This document shows, piece by piece, positions 35,201 through 48,900 of a DNA stretch of 64,000 nucleotides. Under the pieces are notes generated by a model. It worked only from the letters and a program-made list of their open reading frames with translations, did no database searches and was not told the DNA's origin. The stretch comes from Mesocentrotus franciscanus (lineage: Eukaryota > Echinodermata > Echinoidea > Camarodonta > Strongylocentrotidae): contig CP137672.1 in NCBI GenBank assembly GCA_037976565.1, positions 25,307,140 to 25,371,139 of the forward strand. Reading direction: 5' to 3'. The translations under genes and the position numbers were made by a program. Within the stretch, counting starts at the first letter, position 1. Every line of letters begins with the position of its first letter.

Positions 35201-36881
35201 AGATCGACTCCTCTTCCTACGATGTCTTACATGTATGTTGACCTTCGTAGATTTAGCACTGTCTACATGTAGCCTTAGAAACAGGCAGTAATATGGAATG
35301 GAAAAAGAAATTTTGAGAGCTGTAATAGCTCCTCTGCATGCATGCAGTGCTCAGTTACAAAGAAATTATTCTGATGAGACCTAGAAGGGTGTTGACTCAT
35401 ATTCTTTAGCACAGATTTAATGCCCTTCTGGCTCTGAACAGAGGACATACGCGTACATGTACATTGTAGCTCCTGCACCCTTCCCTTGGACAAGAAATGC
35501 TGGCTCCACATGTATAAAAGTCCATGTACACCGTACATGCAGGCATACATGGATGGGTACATTATGTTCTAACATGTAAAGTATGTTGCTTAGAAGCTGT
35601 ATTTTTGGTGTTACTTTGTAGTTTGTAACATTCTAAAAATAACATAACAAAAATGTTGAGCTCCTTCACAAAAGAGACCTACCCACTATTCACATGACAG
35701 ATGCATGAGCGCAAGGTTACAGTCCTTTCTTATCGTACGACACCAGTCTTCACCAAAACTACTATAGTGGAATCTGAAGTGCCATAGTGCCTCCCCTGGA
35801 AAAAAATCACACAATCACTGATATGACCAGAGCTATGTGTATACGTACACTGCACATTGTATCACTATTACATACATTGTACATGTACAAATACACAGAA
35901 TTTGTGTTCAATTTCAAATTTGTAACATATATATGAAGTCAAAGTTGCTCGTGGGTGATTGTTAAACCTTTATAGAGGTTCTGCAAACTTCACAGTTTAA
36001 CACTATGGCGATGCAGTAAGTGCGTAGATCATTGGTATTGAACAAACTTGGACCAAGAAGTCTTACTTTGTTCGGTTTGGGCTACATGCACGTGTGTATG
36101 TCATCATAAAAGGACCAGTGGACCACGATAACACAGGTCTGATGTTGACTCATCTCTACTGGTATAGAACTAAGCAAATCTCTTTTGTAGTCTATTGTGA
36201 CTAATGGATCAAAGAACTAGTGTGGAACATCACTTGAGGCTTTTCAAAGAAAAGAGTATCCTATCAAAAGAGATGAATATTTAACACTTACATGTACCTC
36301 AATTTAAGGTAACTGTCATTGAGGTTTTCAAGGTTTTTTCATGTCTAGGCAACTATGGTAAATTATGCTTTTCATTTTTAAAATAATTATCCCTTCATAC
36401 ATTTAAATGGATATATTAAGAAAAGAAAACAAACCTGGCATGACTCACTTGGTAAATGTGATTGACATACATGTACATGTACATGAATTGACAGGTTTTA
36501 TTCAAGGGATCAAATTTGCAACTTAAGTTATTCAACTGTCTTCACATATGAATCATTTGATACAAAATACATGCATCTGTATTCTGTAATAAGATCAAAG
36601 TACAGTATGTACAAAGCGTAACAAATGCAGAACACAATGGAAAGATCTGGTATCGTTCTTTAACAAATCATTAGAATAACAGTTAGATTTAATACCTTAG
36701 AATGAAGAAGAAAAAAAGTAGTGCATTAATTGATTGTTCACATAATTCATACATGATATCCAATGTTGGTCTCAAGAAAGGGAGAGAGAGAAAGAGAGAA
36801 AGAACGAGAAAGAGCAAGAGAAAAAAATGAGGGAGGAAAAGAATGAGAGAGTGAGAGAGAAAAAGAGAGAGTGAGAGAGAA

Positions 36882-36947
<66 letters not shown>

Positions 36948-39900
36948 GGGGAAGAGAGAGAGAAACAAAATGGAGGGAGCTTAATATATACTACATGTAG
37001 GGACTAACAGGTACAGCATACCAGCTAATTATGTGATGAAAACCGAATGGAAAACATATTGCCGCAGATATGGAAAATGAATACTGAATCATCTCATATT
37101 ATACTTCAAAGGATAATTTTTCAATGCCATTTTGACTTGTAAAATTGTTTCTTTAAAATCTATGGATGTGTGGTATAGTGACCTACATGTAATTACTTTC
37201 AGGTACTATCCCTTGCTATTCCTGTTCGTTTTCCCTCTTTTTTCCATATACCCTTCTTGGACTCTAAATCTACCGGTAATCATCTCCAGACATCAAAAAT
37301 CAACATCTACGAAAATTGCCTCTTATTCAAAATTATGTTCTGGATATCGGTCCAATGTAACTAGACCTCCTTTCAATTGAGATTTCCATTTTCAAAATAA
37401 ATAAGTTTAGAAATGCAGTTTCCCTCTCAAAATCAAGCTATGGCACACAAATACCCAGTATATCATCGGTTTGGAGCCATAAGGGCTTTATCTCAGATAC
37501 TTTACGTACAAGTTAACGCCCTTGAACAGACAATATGTACTCTACACGGTTTCTCCACGTTTGTTGAAGTCTCTCCATCAGATGTTAACATGATTGTTGC
37601 TACATCAGTGAATAAATGTTGTTTCCTGGACCCAATGCCAACGTGGCTTGTTAAAGAAAATATCAATGTATTGGTTTCCTCATTTGTTCTATTAATAAAT
37701 TCCTCTTTGAGGAGTGATGTGTTCCCTGACAAGTTTAAAGAAGCTAATATATCACCCTGTCTCAAGAAATCAACTTTGGACTCTCTTGTGTTGGCAAACT
37801 ATAGACCTGTGTCTAATCTTGCATCTCTTTCTAAAGTGCTTGAGACTATTGAATCGAAACAGTTAGTTACACATCTGGATCGTTGTGATCTGCATGAAGT
37901 GTTACAATCTGCATATAAAGCAAAGCATAGTACAGAGTCGGCATTACTCCGAGTCAAGCATGATCTTCTGTTAGCAATTGATAACAGACAAGGTGTAATT
38001 ATGGTCATGCTTGACTTGAAGTCAGCCTTCGATACCATTGATCATTCAGTGTTGTTGCATCCTTTGCACTCATATTTCTTTCTGTCTGGTGCAGTACTTG
38101 ACTGGTTTCAATCATACTTAGAGGGTCGATCATTTGCAGTACCCATTTGTAATCGATTGTCTTATAAATTTAGTTTGAAATACGGTGTTCCTCAAGGTTC
38201 CGTATTGGGCCTCTGTTATTTACTTTGTACTTGAGACCACTTGGTGACATCTCAAGGAATAATGGTGTTGAATTTCATTTATATGCTGATGATGTTTAGT
38301 TGTATTATTCATTTAACCCCAAATCTTCAAGTAGCTTTCAGAATGCAATATTATTGATAGCGAAATGTGTTAGTGAAGTTGATGAATGGATGATAAGGAA
38401 CAAATTACTCATGAATGAACGAAAAACAGAGTCTCTTTTGATTATTTCTCCTAGACTTGGACATTATTTACCAGATCATGTTCATTTGTTACTTGGTGAT
38501 GCTTTGGTTGAGCCCTCTGAATCAGTCTAGGTGTTGAACTTGACTCTTCTTTGACCATGTCTCAACAGGTTACCTCACTTTGTAAGTCATTAAATTTTCA
38601 TTTGTATAACATATCTAGGGTCAGATGGAGTTTAACTGATGAGGCATGCCATCATGCTATTCACTCTCGTTTTAAGCCGTCTTGATAATGCCAATTCTCT
38701 CGGATATTGATAGACTTCAACGAATCCAGAATCGTGGAGCCTGTATTGTCTCAAATGCAAGAAAATATGATCATGTGTCTCCAAAGTTGTTTAAACAACT
38801 ACACTTGTTACCTGTTCCCAAGAGAATAATGTATAAAGTTGCACTATTTGTTTATAAATCCATGTATAACCATATCCCACACTATATGACCCCTGTTACA
38901 CATACGTCTGAAAGTGGACTGAGGCCGGCCCCGGAGGCAGCTCGACGTATGTGTAACATCAACTTTTTTTGAAAAGCCGGACCGAGGCCGGACTGAGGCC
39001 AGGTGGACTCAGTCCACCTCTGGATGTGGTTTGAGGCCGGCCCGAGTCCGGACTCAGTCCCGCAATCAGTAGGTGTAACACCAAAGTGGACTCAGGGCCG
39101 GCTTATAAGTTGTAAGCGGAAGTGACGTGACCTGTCATCATATATCAACATAATACATCGGGCGCGCTTTGCCACCTTCTCTTATGTTATTCTTTGTTTT
39201 TATCATTCTATCACTTTCTCTTCCTGTCTTTCCTTATGTTATTCTTTGTTTTTATCATTCTATCACTTTCTCTTTCGGTCTTTCGTTATGTTATTCTTTG
39301 TTTTTATCATTCTTTCACTTTCTCTTTCCTTATGTTATTCTTTGTTTCTTCCTTCTATCACTTTCTCTTTCTGTCTTTCCTTATGTTATTCTTGGTTTTT
39401 ATCATTCTTTCACTTTCTCTTTCTGTCTTTCCTTATGTTATTCTTTGTTTCTTCCTTCTATCACCTTCTCTTATGTTATTCTTTGTTTTTATCGTTCTAT
39501 CACTTTCTGTTTCTGTCTTTCCTTATGTTATTCTGTTTCTTTCTTCTATCACCTTCTCTTATGTTATTCTTTGTTTTTTATCATTCTATCACTTTCTCTT
39601 TTTGTCTTTCCTTATGTTATTCTTAGTTTTTATCCTTCTATCACTTTCTCTTTCTGTCTTCCTGGAGTGCGCCCCAACGTCGAAAGGCGACGTGAGGCCG
39701 GCCTATGTGTAGACACAAAATTGCGGGCCCGAGATATGTGTAACAGGGGTTTGATGATCTCGAGGCGGCTTCAAATTGCAGGCATGAGGCCGCCTCCGAA
39801 GCCGGCTTTAAAAGCCGACGCATGTGTAACAGGGGTCATATATATTTCTAGTCTGTTTTGTCCCATCCAGCAATCAAGTTATTCATTACGCTCAAGGTCA

Positions 39901-42900
39901 GATCCTCTTCTTCTGCAAATCCCCCGCATCAATTCGAAGAAGGGTCAACAAAATATAACTTTTTCTGGTCCCACTATTTGGAATAGTCTCCCATTAAACA
40001 TTCGTTCCTTCTCCTCAGTCGAATCATTCAAGAGAAATCTCAAGACTTATTTGTTTTCTTTGTGATTGTTTTTTGACAAGGCGTACATGTAGTGTAGAAT
40101 TGTGTGGGATCTGAACGAGGTTGTGTATTGTATGAACCAGACTTGGTTCATGTGGTGCACAACTTTTGAATAACTTTACACAGCTTTACACAACAAATTT
40201 GCAGTGTACAACGCTTTGAGCATGTTAATGTAAAAGCGCTATATAAATATTAATATGTATGTATGTGTGTTTGAATCTCAACAAACTTTTTTTTTTGTCA
40301 AAATAAAATATGAAGAAAAAAAAATACAGATTTTGTTTGGGAGGAGTAATGGTGAGAACCAAATTTCGATCACAACAACCCTCTGCAGTAGACTGCACAG
40401 AGTTAATCAGATCTGCTCTAGGCATGCATTGCCATGGGTTAACTTAGATAATAGAAAGTAGACATGTCTGAGTGATCATAATAGACAGGAGTCAATGTCT
40501 CCTCCCTCATTTGCTAGGCAAAATTTGGAATGGCCTGCTGTCTTTTGACCTCAGATTCAACAATCCTTGCTGTCATATCACCCCCCCCCACCCCCTTCAG
40601 TATCTCTTGAATGAATCAAAACCATCAACAGGATTAAAGATCATATTTTCCAATCAAATGAAGTCTACCGGTACACATTGACTAAATGTAGCCTACATCA
40701 TACATGTACATGTACATCAATAGTTCAGTCATAATACAGTAATAATAACATGCACATGTACAGTACATGTACATGTACCGGTAAAACAGCTCATTAGTAT
40801 TTAATTGTTGTTGTTAATGGTCTTGATTTAGTTTACAAGCACTTATGATTCAAGTTTTAATATTCATGCAAAAGTTTATACGGGAAACATTATGGATTAG
40901 CCTTTTCTATAGTCTTGAGAATACTTACCCCACTGAGGGGCAGAGAGAGAGAGAGAGAGAAAGAGGGAGGGGCAAGACAGTTCTATTACCCTCAAAGAAA
41001 TTCAAGCAGATTCACAGCATTTTAAGTATTATTGTGGTATTATAAACATGTACAGGGCAAAAGAGAAAGATTCTTTTGACCTCAGAATTAAGGTTTGTTA
41101 CAATGAAGTTAAAGTCTCTAAATGAGTCAAATTTTATTATCATCATCTGCTACAGGTGCAAGGACAGATGTAAAGTCCTCAAAGAAAATGATAAAATCTT
41201 ATCATCAAAACGGAAAGTAATTCTTCAGCAACAATATCACAAAATATATTTGACTTGTTAAGGTGTATGCCTGTATGGCATTACATTTTCTGGATTTGAA
41301 AATTGTAAAAGCAAGATCTCCTTGTAGTGATTTTGATGTATCTTAAAGGGCAAGTCCACTCCAAAAAAATAACTGAATTTCAATAAAAGCAGAAAAATCA
41401 GACAAACAAATCAAAAAAAGTTTGAGCAAAATCGGATAACTAATAAGAAAGTTATGAATTTTTGAAAAAGTATGTAAAACTATGGAACAATGAGAACCAC
41501 AACACAAATTGCCAAGATGGTTATCAGTTTGTGACGTCATGTCCTCACAACTTATCAATTGCTTTATATAGTTTAATCCCATTAATTTCCCTTTATCCCC
41601 AAAACTTGATTTCCCATGCCTTTGCCCAGGTTATATGATTTGTATCATATTGCATGCATGACATTTCCCAAATTTTTAATGAATTTTGAAGAATTGATAC
41701 TATTTTCTGAATATTGTATTTCATAATTATTGATTTTTATATAAATAGTTTATCAAAATTCAATTTTTCATGATTTAACTGGACAAAATTACTCTTTATT
41801 TGTGCATCCACACAAAAACACATGACTAACAATCTAACTTGGATGCTGGTGTGAAGAAATAAGATTCTTAGGGTGAAAATAGGAAATTTATATTATCAAT
41901 ATAAAGAAAATAATTAGTGGATAGTGAGGACCATACGTCACAGACTCATGAGTGAGTTGCCAATTTGTGTAGTGATTTTCAAAGTTTTTCATGTCATTAA
42001 AAATTCATAACTTTCTTATTAGTTATCCGATTTTGCTCAAACTTTTTTTGATTGGTTTGTCTGATTTTTCTGGTTCTATTGAAAGTCAGTTATTTTTGGA
42101 GTGGACTTGGGCTTTAATATTGGGGTTATTTTAACCAGAGCTCTTTTTTTCCAGGAGCTTTTCATTAAGAAGCTGCAACTTGCTCTCTGCTCCTGAGTAT
42201 TTTTTGTTTCATTACAAAACATTCTTCACTAACTTTACAATTTGTTTCTACAGAGTTTCTTTTCCTGTCTATAAAGACGTGTGATGCTTTTTATTGAAGC
42301 TTGGCAAATAGCAAGTTTGTACATTTACCTGTATGTCTTGCTGAACAAAGTACAAAGAATTGGGGTTTCCCCATCCTTTCAAGTGGTTTTCAAACTGATA
42401 AGAAAGCAGGGAAGCAACACCTGAATATTACAAAAAATAATGAACTGTCAATTTGAGCCAAGAGCAGGTGGTTCATTGAACACAATATTACATGTAGCTT
42501 TCTTTTTCAGTCTATAAAAGGTCAACAAACTTTGCACATAGTCAGACTGCATGCACTTGGTATTGTAGTATGACCAAGGAGACTCGAGACAAGTATGACT
42601 GTAACGTCTGGGAAATCTTGCCAATACATGTATGATTAGAAGGTGCTCGAAATGCAGTTCCCTCCATCACCAGAACTAAAAAAATCAGTTGAAAACCTCA
42701 ATTTATTCTCTCCTCCTATTCTCGGTGTTCCATGGACCAAAATGCATGGCTTCACTTTGTTGCACATGAATGGAAACGGTGTATTTTTAGACCATTGGCT
42801 TCACCGTGTCCCAGATAGAAACCTACAATATGTACCTTACTGCATTTAACAACACAAGAGTACCGTGTCAGTTAAGAAAAATCAATGATTACCCAAAGCA

Positions 42901-45900
42901 TCTTTGGATAAAATCATAAAGAATAAAACCTCATTAGGCTGTGCATAGAGCATGAACAGGAGAAACCCTTACTATAAGACATGTACAGTACGTCATTTCC
43001 TCTTTCACTCTCTTGAGAATTTACTGGACTGAGTTTACAAAAAAAAAAAGATGAAGAGCTGCTTGGTTGCTTGTTTATAAATGCCAGTGCTACTTATATT
43101 TCCTCATAAATTGGATGATGGGTAGGATGACCAAGGATAATGAGTGCAAGTGTCATCCAGACTTTCCAGAGTCACAGTAATGAGGAAATAATAATATTCC
43201 TCTTTATCTTTTGAGTAGAGTCACTAGAGTGTTACCTCTACAGCCTCTGTTTTGAAACCCCAATATGTACTGTATGTTCCATGGATGATGGACTATGCTG
43301 TTGTGAAATACTTATAAACTGTATAAGCTTTTACTCATCAGTCAAATTTAAATATCCCCTTTGTATTTCCCAATAACCAATAATAATTATAATATATATA
43401 TTTTTTTTAATCTGTTTTTTTATAGACACATGATTACATTCAGCAAGGTGGACACCTTTATTAACTCTCAGTGCATGGCTATTATATTATGGAACAAATA
43501 ATAGGAAGTTACATGTACTGTACATGTACTATGAAAACCCTATTCTCTTCTATATAATTCTTAGTAATTCCTTCTATTCCATTCTGTAGCTCTTTGTAGA
43601 CTTAGTATTATAATCTTTTCCTTCTTCCTGATGAGTGACTATGATCAACAAGCTGATTGTTCTTTCATTTTTACAAGAAGGTCAGTCTTGCACCATGGAG
43701 CTCTCTTAATAGCTCCATGGTTGCACATTGCAGTTATTTGGTTCTTTGTTTCTTTCTACACATTTACATGTAATTTGATTTGATTTGATACGTTTTATTG
43801 ATTCAAAAAATCTTAGTAGTCATAAAAACTGAATTGTGATCCGTTTTAAATGAAAGTGAGATCAATCGATATACATGTAAGAATTAAATGTAAATAAATA
43901 CAATAACCATAAATATAATATTCAACATATTTTTTAGCTTGAGAAATCTAAAATAGAATATGAGCATCTTTGTATGAATTGTGGCAATGGGTAATCCTGA
44001 GAAACCTGTCAATGTAGAATTAATATATATTTATATGCAATACAAAAAGATATGGTTAAAAAAGAACAGGGCACTTGTAATCTAGTGAATGTTGACGTCT
44101 ATCACACCAACATCCCCATAAAATGCCAGAGTGCACATTGGGCCGCTAATTTCTTCTATTTAATTTGAGTATGGTCAACAGACTCTCTCTATCTCTCTAA
44201 TAATCAATAGCCAAGCGCATCTGGTGGCCTTTTTAACTTCAAATAACGAGGTGGCTTTCAAGGCTAACATGAAATTCTAAATTTAATAAGGAGAGTGTGT
44301 ATCCTGGAAGACCTGCGGGCGATGGAAGATGCGATGGAAGATACGATGGAGTGAGCAAGTCTTTCTGACTTCTCCCAAGCTAAATGTACAGTGCAGGTTT
44401 TTTTCATCCAAAGCTCTTTGAAAGTGCATAAGCATGTTACATACTTTGTACATTGTATATATCACAATGTCATATGTACATGGACAGTGTACTACATGTA
44501 TACAAGAATTAATAGCATCTAGTCACCACTACCGGGTATTGCAACTGTTAGGCCTTCGAACAGAAAATGTACAATTCATCAATTAGTATTTTAAAAAACA
44601 AATTATTTACTCCTAAATTATAACTACTGATAATGTCTGAAAATTTCTCATGCAATTTTCAACGAGACTGTCTACCAAAAAGGGTAATAAAAAAGGGGAC
44701 AATAAATTGTAAATTTGTTGTTGCCTTTTGGAAAAAGAAAATTAAGGAAAAAGAAAATTAAGGAAAAACCGTGGTCCAATATGACAGCGCTACAATGTAC
44801 ATGACATGTACCCTCTTTGTCTATGATCTGAAACCAATCATGTTGTACTGAAAGAAAAGAAAAATAAATAAATTGACATTATCAGCTACATGTACATTGT
44901 AGGGTAGAAAGATATATCTTGGACACAGAGGCAGTACAAGAAGAGTTTTTAAACCAGAAAATAATATTATATGTTCTCTGTACTCATGTTGGTTTCCATA
45001 GTGAATGAGTATTCACGATTTTGAAGCTTTTGGTAACACGTGGTGTTTAATACCGTAAGCCTCAAATTGAGAAAATAATATGTACAGACAGCCCTACATG
45101 TACATGTACATGTACTCGTACAAGAAAGTAATATCAACAGAAGTTAGGACTATAAATTATTTAAATTAAAACATTGAACAGATAAGGCAAAAAACACTGG
45201 GAAGATTTCAGACTAGTGTTGTTGTTGGGTTTTTTTTTTGGGGGGGGAGGGGGGGGGGGTGTTGAATGCCCAAAATTGTCAAGCATAAGATTCATAATCA
45301 CCCCCCTACATGTATTTATTCATTTCCTATTGTATGTGTACATCTAAGTCTATTATTTATAATTCCATTACCATATTCCCCTAAACGAGAGTGGCAAGTG
45401 CCCTCAGTGTCCCTTGCGCTTATGTTCAGGTGATTTTTCTTTCAAGGACACTTTGCCTACATGACCCAATCATTTCCCTTCTAAGCTCAAATTTTCAACC
45501 TTGACATTCTAATTCTGTTGCTCCACCCCCTCCATTTTCTGATTATGTACTATCCAATCTCTCTGCATCCTGCAACCTCCTGAAAAATGATTTAAGGCCA
45601 TTTAGGGGTAATCAAACCTTCTAACAACTGGGTGAACACAGACAAATTAGAAAACAGTCTTGTATAAATTTGAGCAATATCGGACAAACCACTTGTACAT
45701 GTACATGTACATTGTATAAGCTGATAATTTTTGTAAAGTTAGCTACATTAATTGTGATACCTGGGGACAAATCTCCCCTCTTCTTCTTCACTACACATAA
45801 GTACAGGGCATCATCGGCATTAGACAGAAATATCCGTCTGGTATGGGTCATTCTTTAATAAAACTGACATTTGTCAACATATGTACTGTATAGAGGGCTG

Positions 45901-48900
45901 TACTAGAAATATGTTACGGGTAGGAGAATGTTCAAGCACATAATTATACAAGGAGGTTCTCCAAACAAAAATGTTTTACCAAGTAATTTTGCATACATGT
46001 AGGAACCAAATGGTGAATTGTCTGCCACTACATGTATAAGTATATCACACAGACACTACTGATTTGCGAATTTTGAAAATGTCAATGAGCACAGACCTAG
46101 TAATTTCAAATCTGTTTGACTTGTAATTGTAACTTTGACTTGTTACTTTCTAAAAATCTTTTTTATCCATTTTCATTCAAACATGCACCAAACTGTCCAT
46201 TCTCCTTCAAACTCAAAGCAATTTGATGCATTTCCCTACTCTAGGACTAGGTGTAGTCAAGTCTATAATTAGTACTTCTACTTCTATGACGATACTCAGC
46301 AGGATCCATAAGTGAGGATGTAATGCTGACAAATCAACTTAGGTGCTCATTTGTAGCAAAGATACATGTACATGTTCACACACGGAACAATACAAAATTA
46401 TTTTTAAAAAACAATAAGATTTTAAAAATACTAATTTATCAGACAATTCTCAACTAGGCTAGTCTCAATCATTCCATTACAGACGGTCATTGACATGACA
46501 ATGATTGAGTCTGAGATATTTTGCTTCTCGACTCCACCTCCACTCTCATCAAGTGATTAACTTACTTACTTAGTTAGACCCTATTTTCATTAATTTCCTT
46601 TAATTTTTAAATGGAAATATTATGAAATGGAGCTACAACACAAAATATTTCTGGCAGAAATCAACATCACGTAGTCGCATTCATGTCTTTCAAGGCCGAG
46701 ACTAGATGCAGTTTATTAAGGTCGTGAGTGACGTGAGCTTGTGCACAATTTAATTTTGCACGCCCATCCAGATCCAGGCGCAGGCCATGCCAGTACAGCT
46801 CTCCTAGAATGTCGCATCAGCGGTACTCTAGTGACCGCCGACCCTTGCCACTGGGGAAGCAATCGCGACTTTCCGCTACAGTTACAAAACCTTCGGGCGT
46901 TTGAATTAAAACGTGTAACGTGTTGCTTGTTTCGACCATCCTGAAAATCTAACAAACTGAGAAGAAAAATGACTTACTGGATGGTGTCTACTATGCTCTT
47001 CACTAGGTGGTAATGGTGTAGAGGACATCTTGTTCCGAAAGCTTCGATGGAAATTGATAAATCATAACAACCTTTCTCTTAGACTTAGAATGTACCTGAT
47101 CACCACGCAAACGAGTTTTAGACGCTTACTACTTTCTAGTCTGCTTTCAAGGATAAGTTAAATTTAAGTGGACGTTGCATTGGTAGAGATCTTTCTTTCA
47201 TTTCTATCTGTTTCTGTAGACTCTCGATATATAATTAATTATGACGTTTTGTACACCCAGAGTCAGAATTACAATTTCTCATCTTTGATGTAGATGTGCA
47301 CACATCAAGGAAAACAGATGTGAGTATAACTAAAAAGAAACAGGTAGGTATATATCTGTATGTCAATACCATCATGAACTATATACAAACATAAATAATT
47401 ACTTAATCTTTTAATCATTCCGGGCAAAAACAAACTGATTTTTGGCCGATGTCTAGCTGTCAGAGAGCAAAGAACGGTCATAAACTTGATCATTTTCAGA
47501 ATTTATAACTGTGTAGATGGTTGTTTGCACTGTCAACTCACGCAACTGAGCGACATGTATTACAACATATGTTTTCTTATTTTCTACAAAAAACACTCTA
47601 TAATTAAGTATATATACCTAATACGACACACAAAAACAGGAGTATAATATAGTACACATGGGAATGTCTTTCAAAACATTATGTTAGGCAGCAGATGATT
47701 GGCACTTTGCCATTGGTGCAGCTAGCTGGGGGCGCCAGGGGCAACCCAAGCAAATGGTTGTTGCGAGATGAGTGGCATTAATTAATATGTATAATATTTG
47801 TTTTAAAAAAAATATATCATTGATGTCGTTTGGGTTCTAGGACGCTAACTACCCCCTAGACCACCACCCTCGGATAACCACCCTCTAGGACAACTACCCC
47901 ATATATAGGGCAACCACCCTCTATAGGACGACTACCCCCTTGGACAACTACCCCCGGACAACTACCCCCGGACAACTACCCCCGGACAACTACCCACTAG
48001 GACAACTACCCCGTAGGACAACTAGCCCCCCCCCCAGACAACTACCCCCCAGAAAACTACCCCCTACGACAACCATCCTCTAGGACAACTATCCGGGGGG
48101 TAGTTGTCTGGGGTTAGTTGCCCTCGGGGGTAGTTGTCCTAGGTGGTAGTTGTCCGGGGGTAGTTGTCCGGGGGTAGTTGTCCAAGGGGTAGTTGCCCTA
48201 GAGGGTGGTCGTCCTAGGGGTGGTTATCCGCCGGGGTGGATGTCCAGGGGGTATAGGTGTCCAGATACGCATCAGCACATCTTAATTGTAATATTTCGCT
48301 GAAATTCGTATATTGATATATTTTAATTATTGTACTCTGTTCTTCACATTTCGGCAACACATGCACTGTCGAGATGAGAATATGAATACATTGAATGGGA
48401 TTGAATTGTACAAAATAAAAAAGGATTCCATTGGATACCAGCATTATTGCACTGTCTAACTCATATATCATTGTCCATTTCAGATCTGCAAGATAAAAGA
48501 GATGTGTATACGCAAACCGTATTACATAAAATATTATTTTAAGCTTGTGTAAGTGATAGTCTTACTTCCATTTACAAGATATTACAACATAATATATAAA
48601 GTGTGATTGTATATTTAACACTTCTCTAAAATATTAAGTTTTATAAGTTTATTTCTCGCTCGGTCGCTCTGGTTCCTCGCAAAACGTTGAGTGTAATCCC
48701 AGCAGTGGTGTTGTTGTTGTTGTTGTTTTTTGGTATTATCTGCGTTTCATTCTTTTGAGATTATTTACGCCTTTCACCTCTTTCTTTTTCGTTTACTATT
48801 TGTAAATTCGTACGCTTCATAAATCTCTAGTTTTTGATAATATTTTTTTTCTCTCTTTGTTTCTATTTTTGTTTTCTTTTTGTTCCTTTTCATTTTCCTT

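Larger units (their letters stand above)
37490..40260 (+). mobile_element. Decayed CR1/L2-type LINE, 5'-truncated, interrupted
   Basis: The reverse transcriptase region is readable with breaks. It contains a LDPMPTWLVKE-like start, NYRPVSNL, LDLKSAFDTIDH, GVPQGSVLG and the catalytic HLYADDV. Then come LQRIQNRG and a C-terminal FSGPTIWNSLPLNIRSF. The first frame breaks by a one-base loss just after GSVLG (about 38205). A stop follows YADDV at 38297-38299, and further frameshifts follow. The 3' end (AAAAGCGCTATATAAAT at about 40231, then ATGTATGT) is typical of this LINE class. The endonuclease part is absent. A 956-bp TIR element splits the C-terminal region at 38885-39840. Confidence 0.88.

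Noticed and set aside
39169..40065. 298-codon open frame on the + strand
   Set aside because: It is a fusion of minisatellite translation inside the nested TIR element with the 3' end of the LINE frame. Neither part supports a host gene.
46716..46955. 79-codon minus-strand and 67-codon plus-strand frames
   Set aside because: They overlap each other in a GC-richer block, have no family similarity and no consistent splice sites. The block is reported as unassigned instead.
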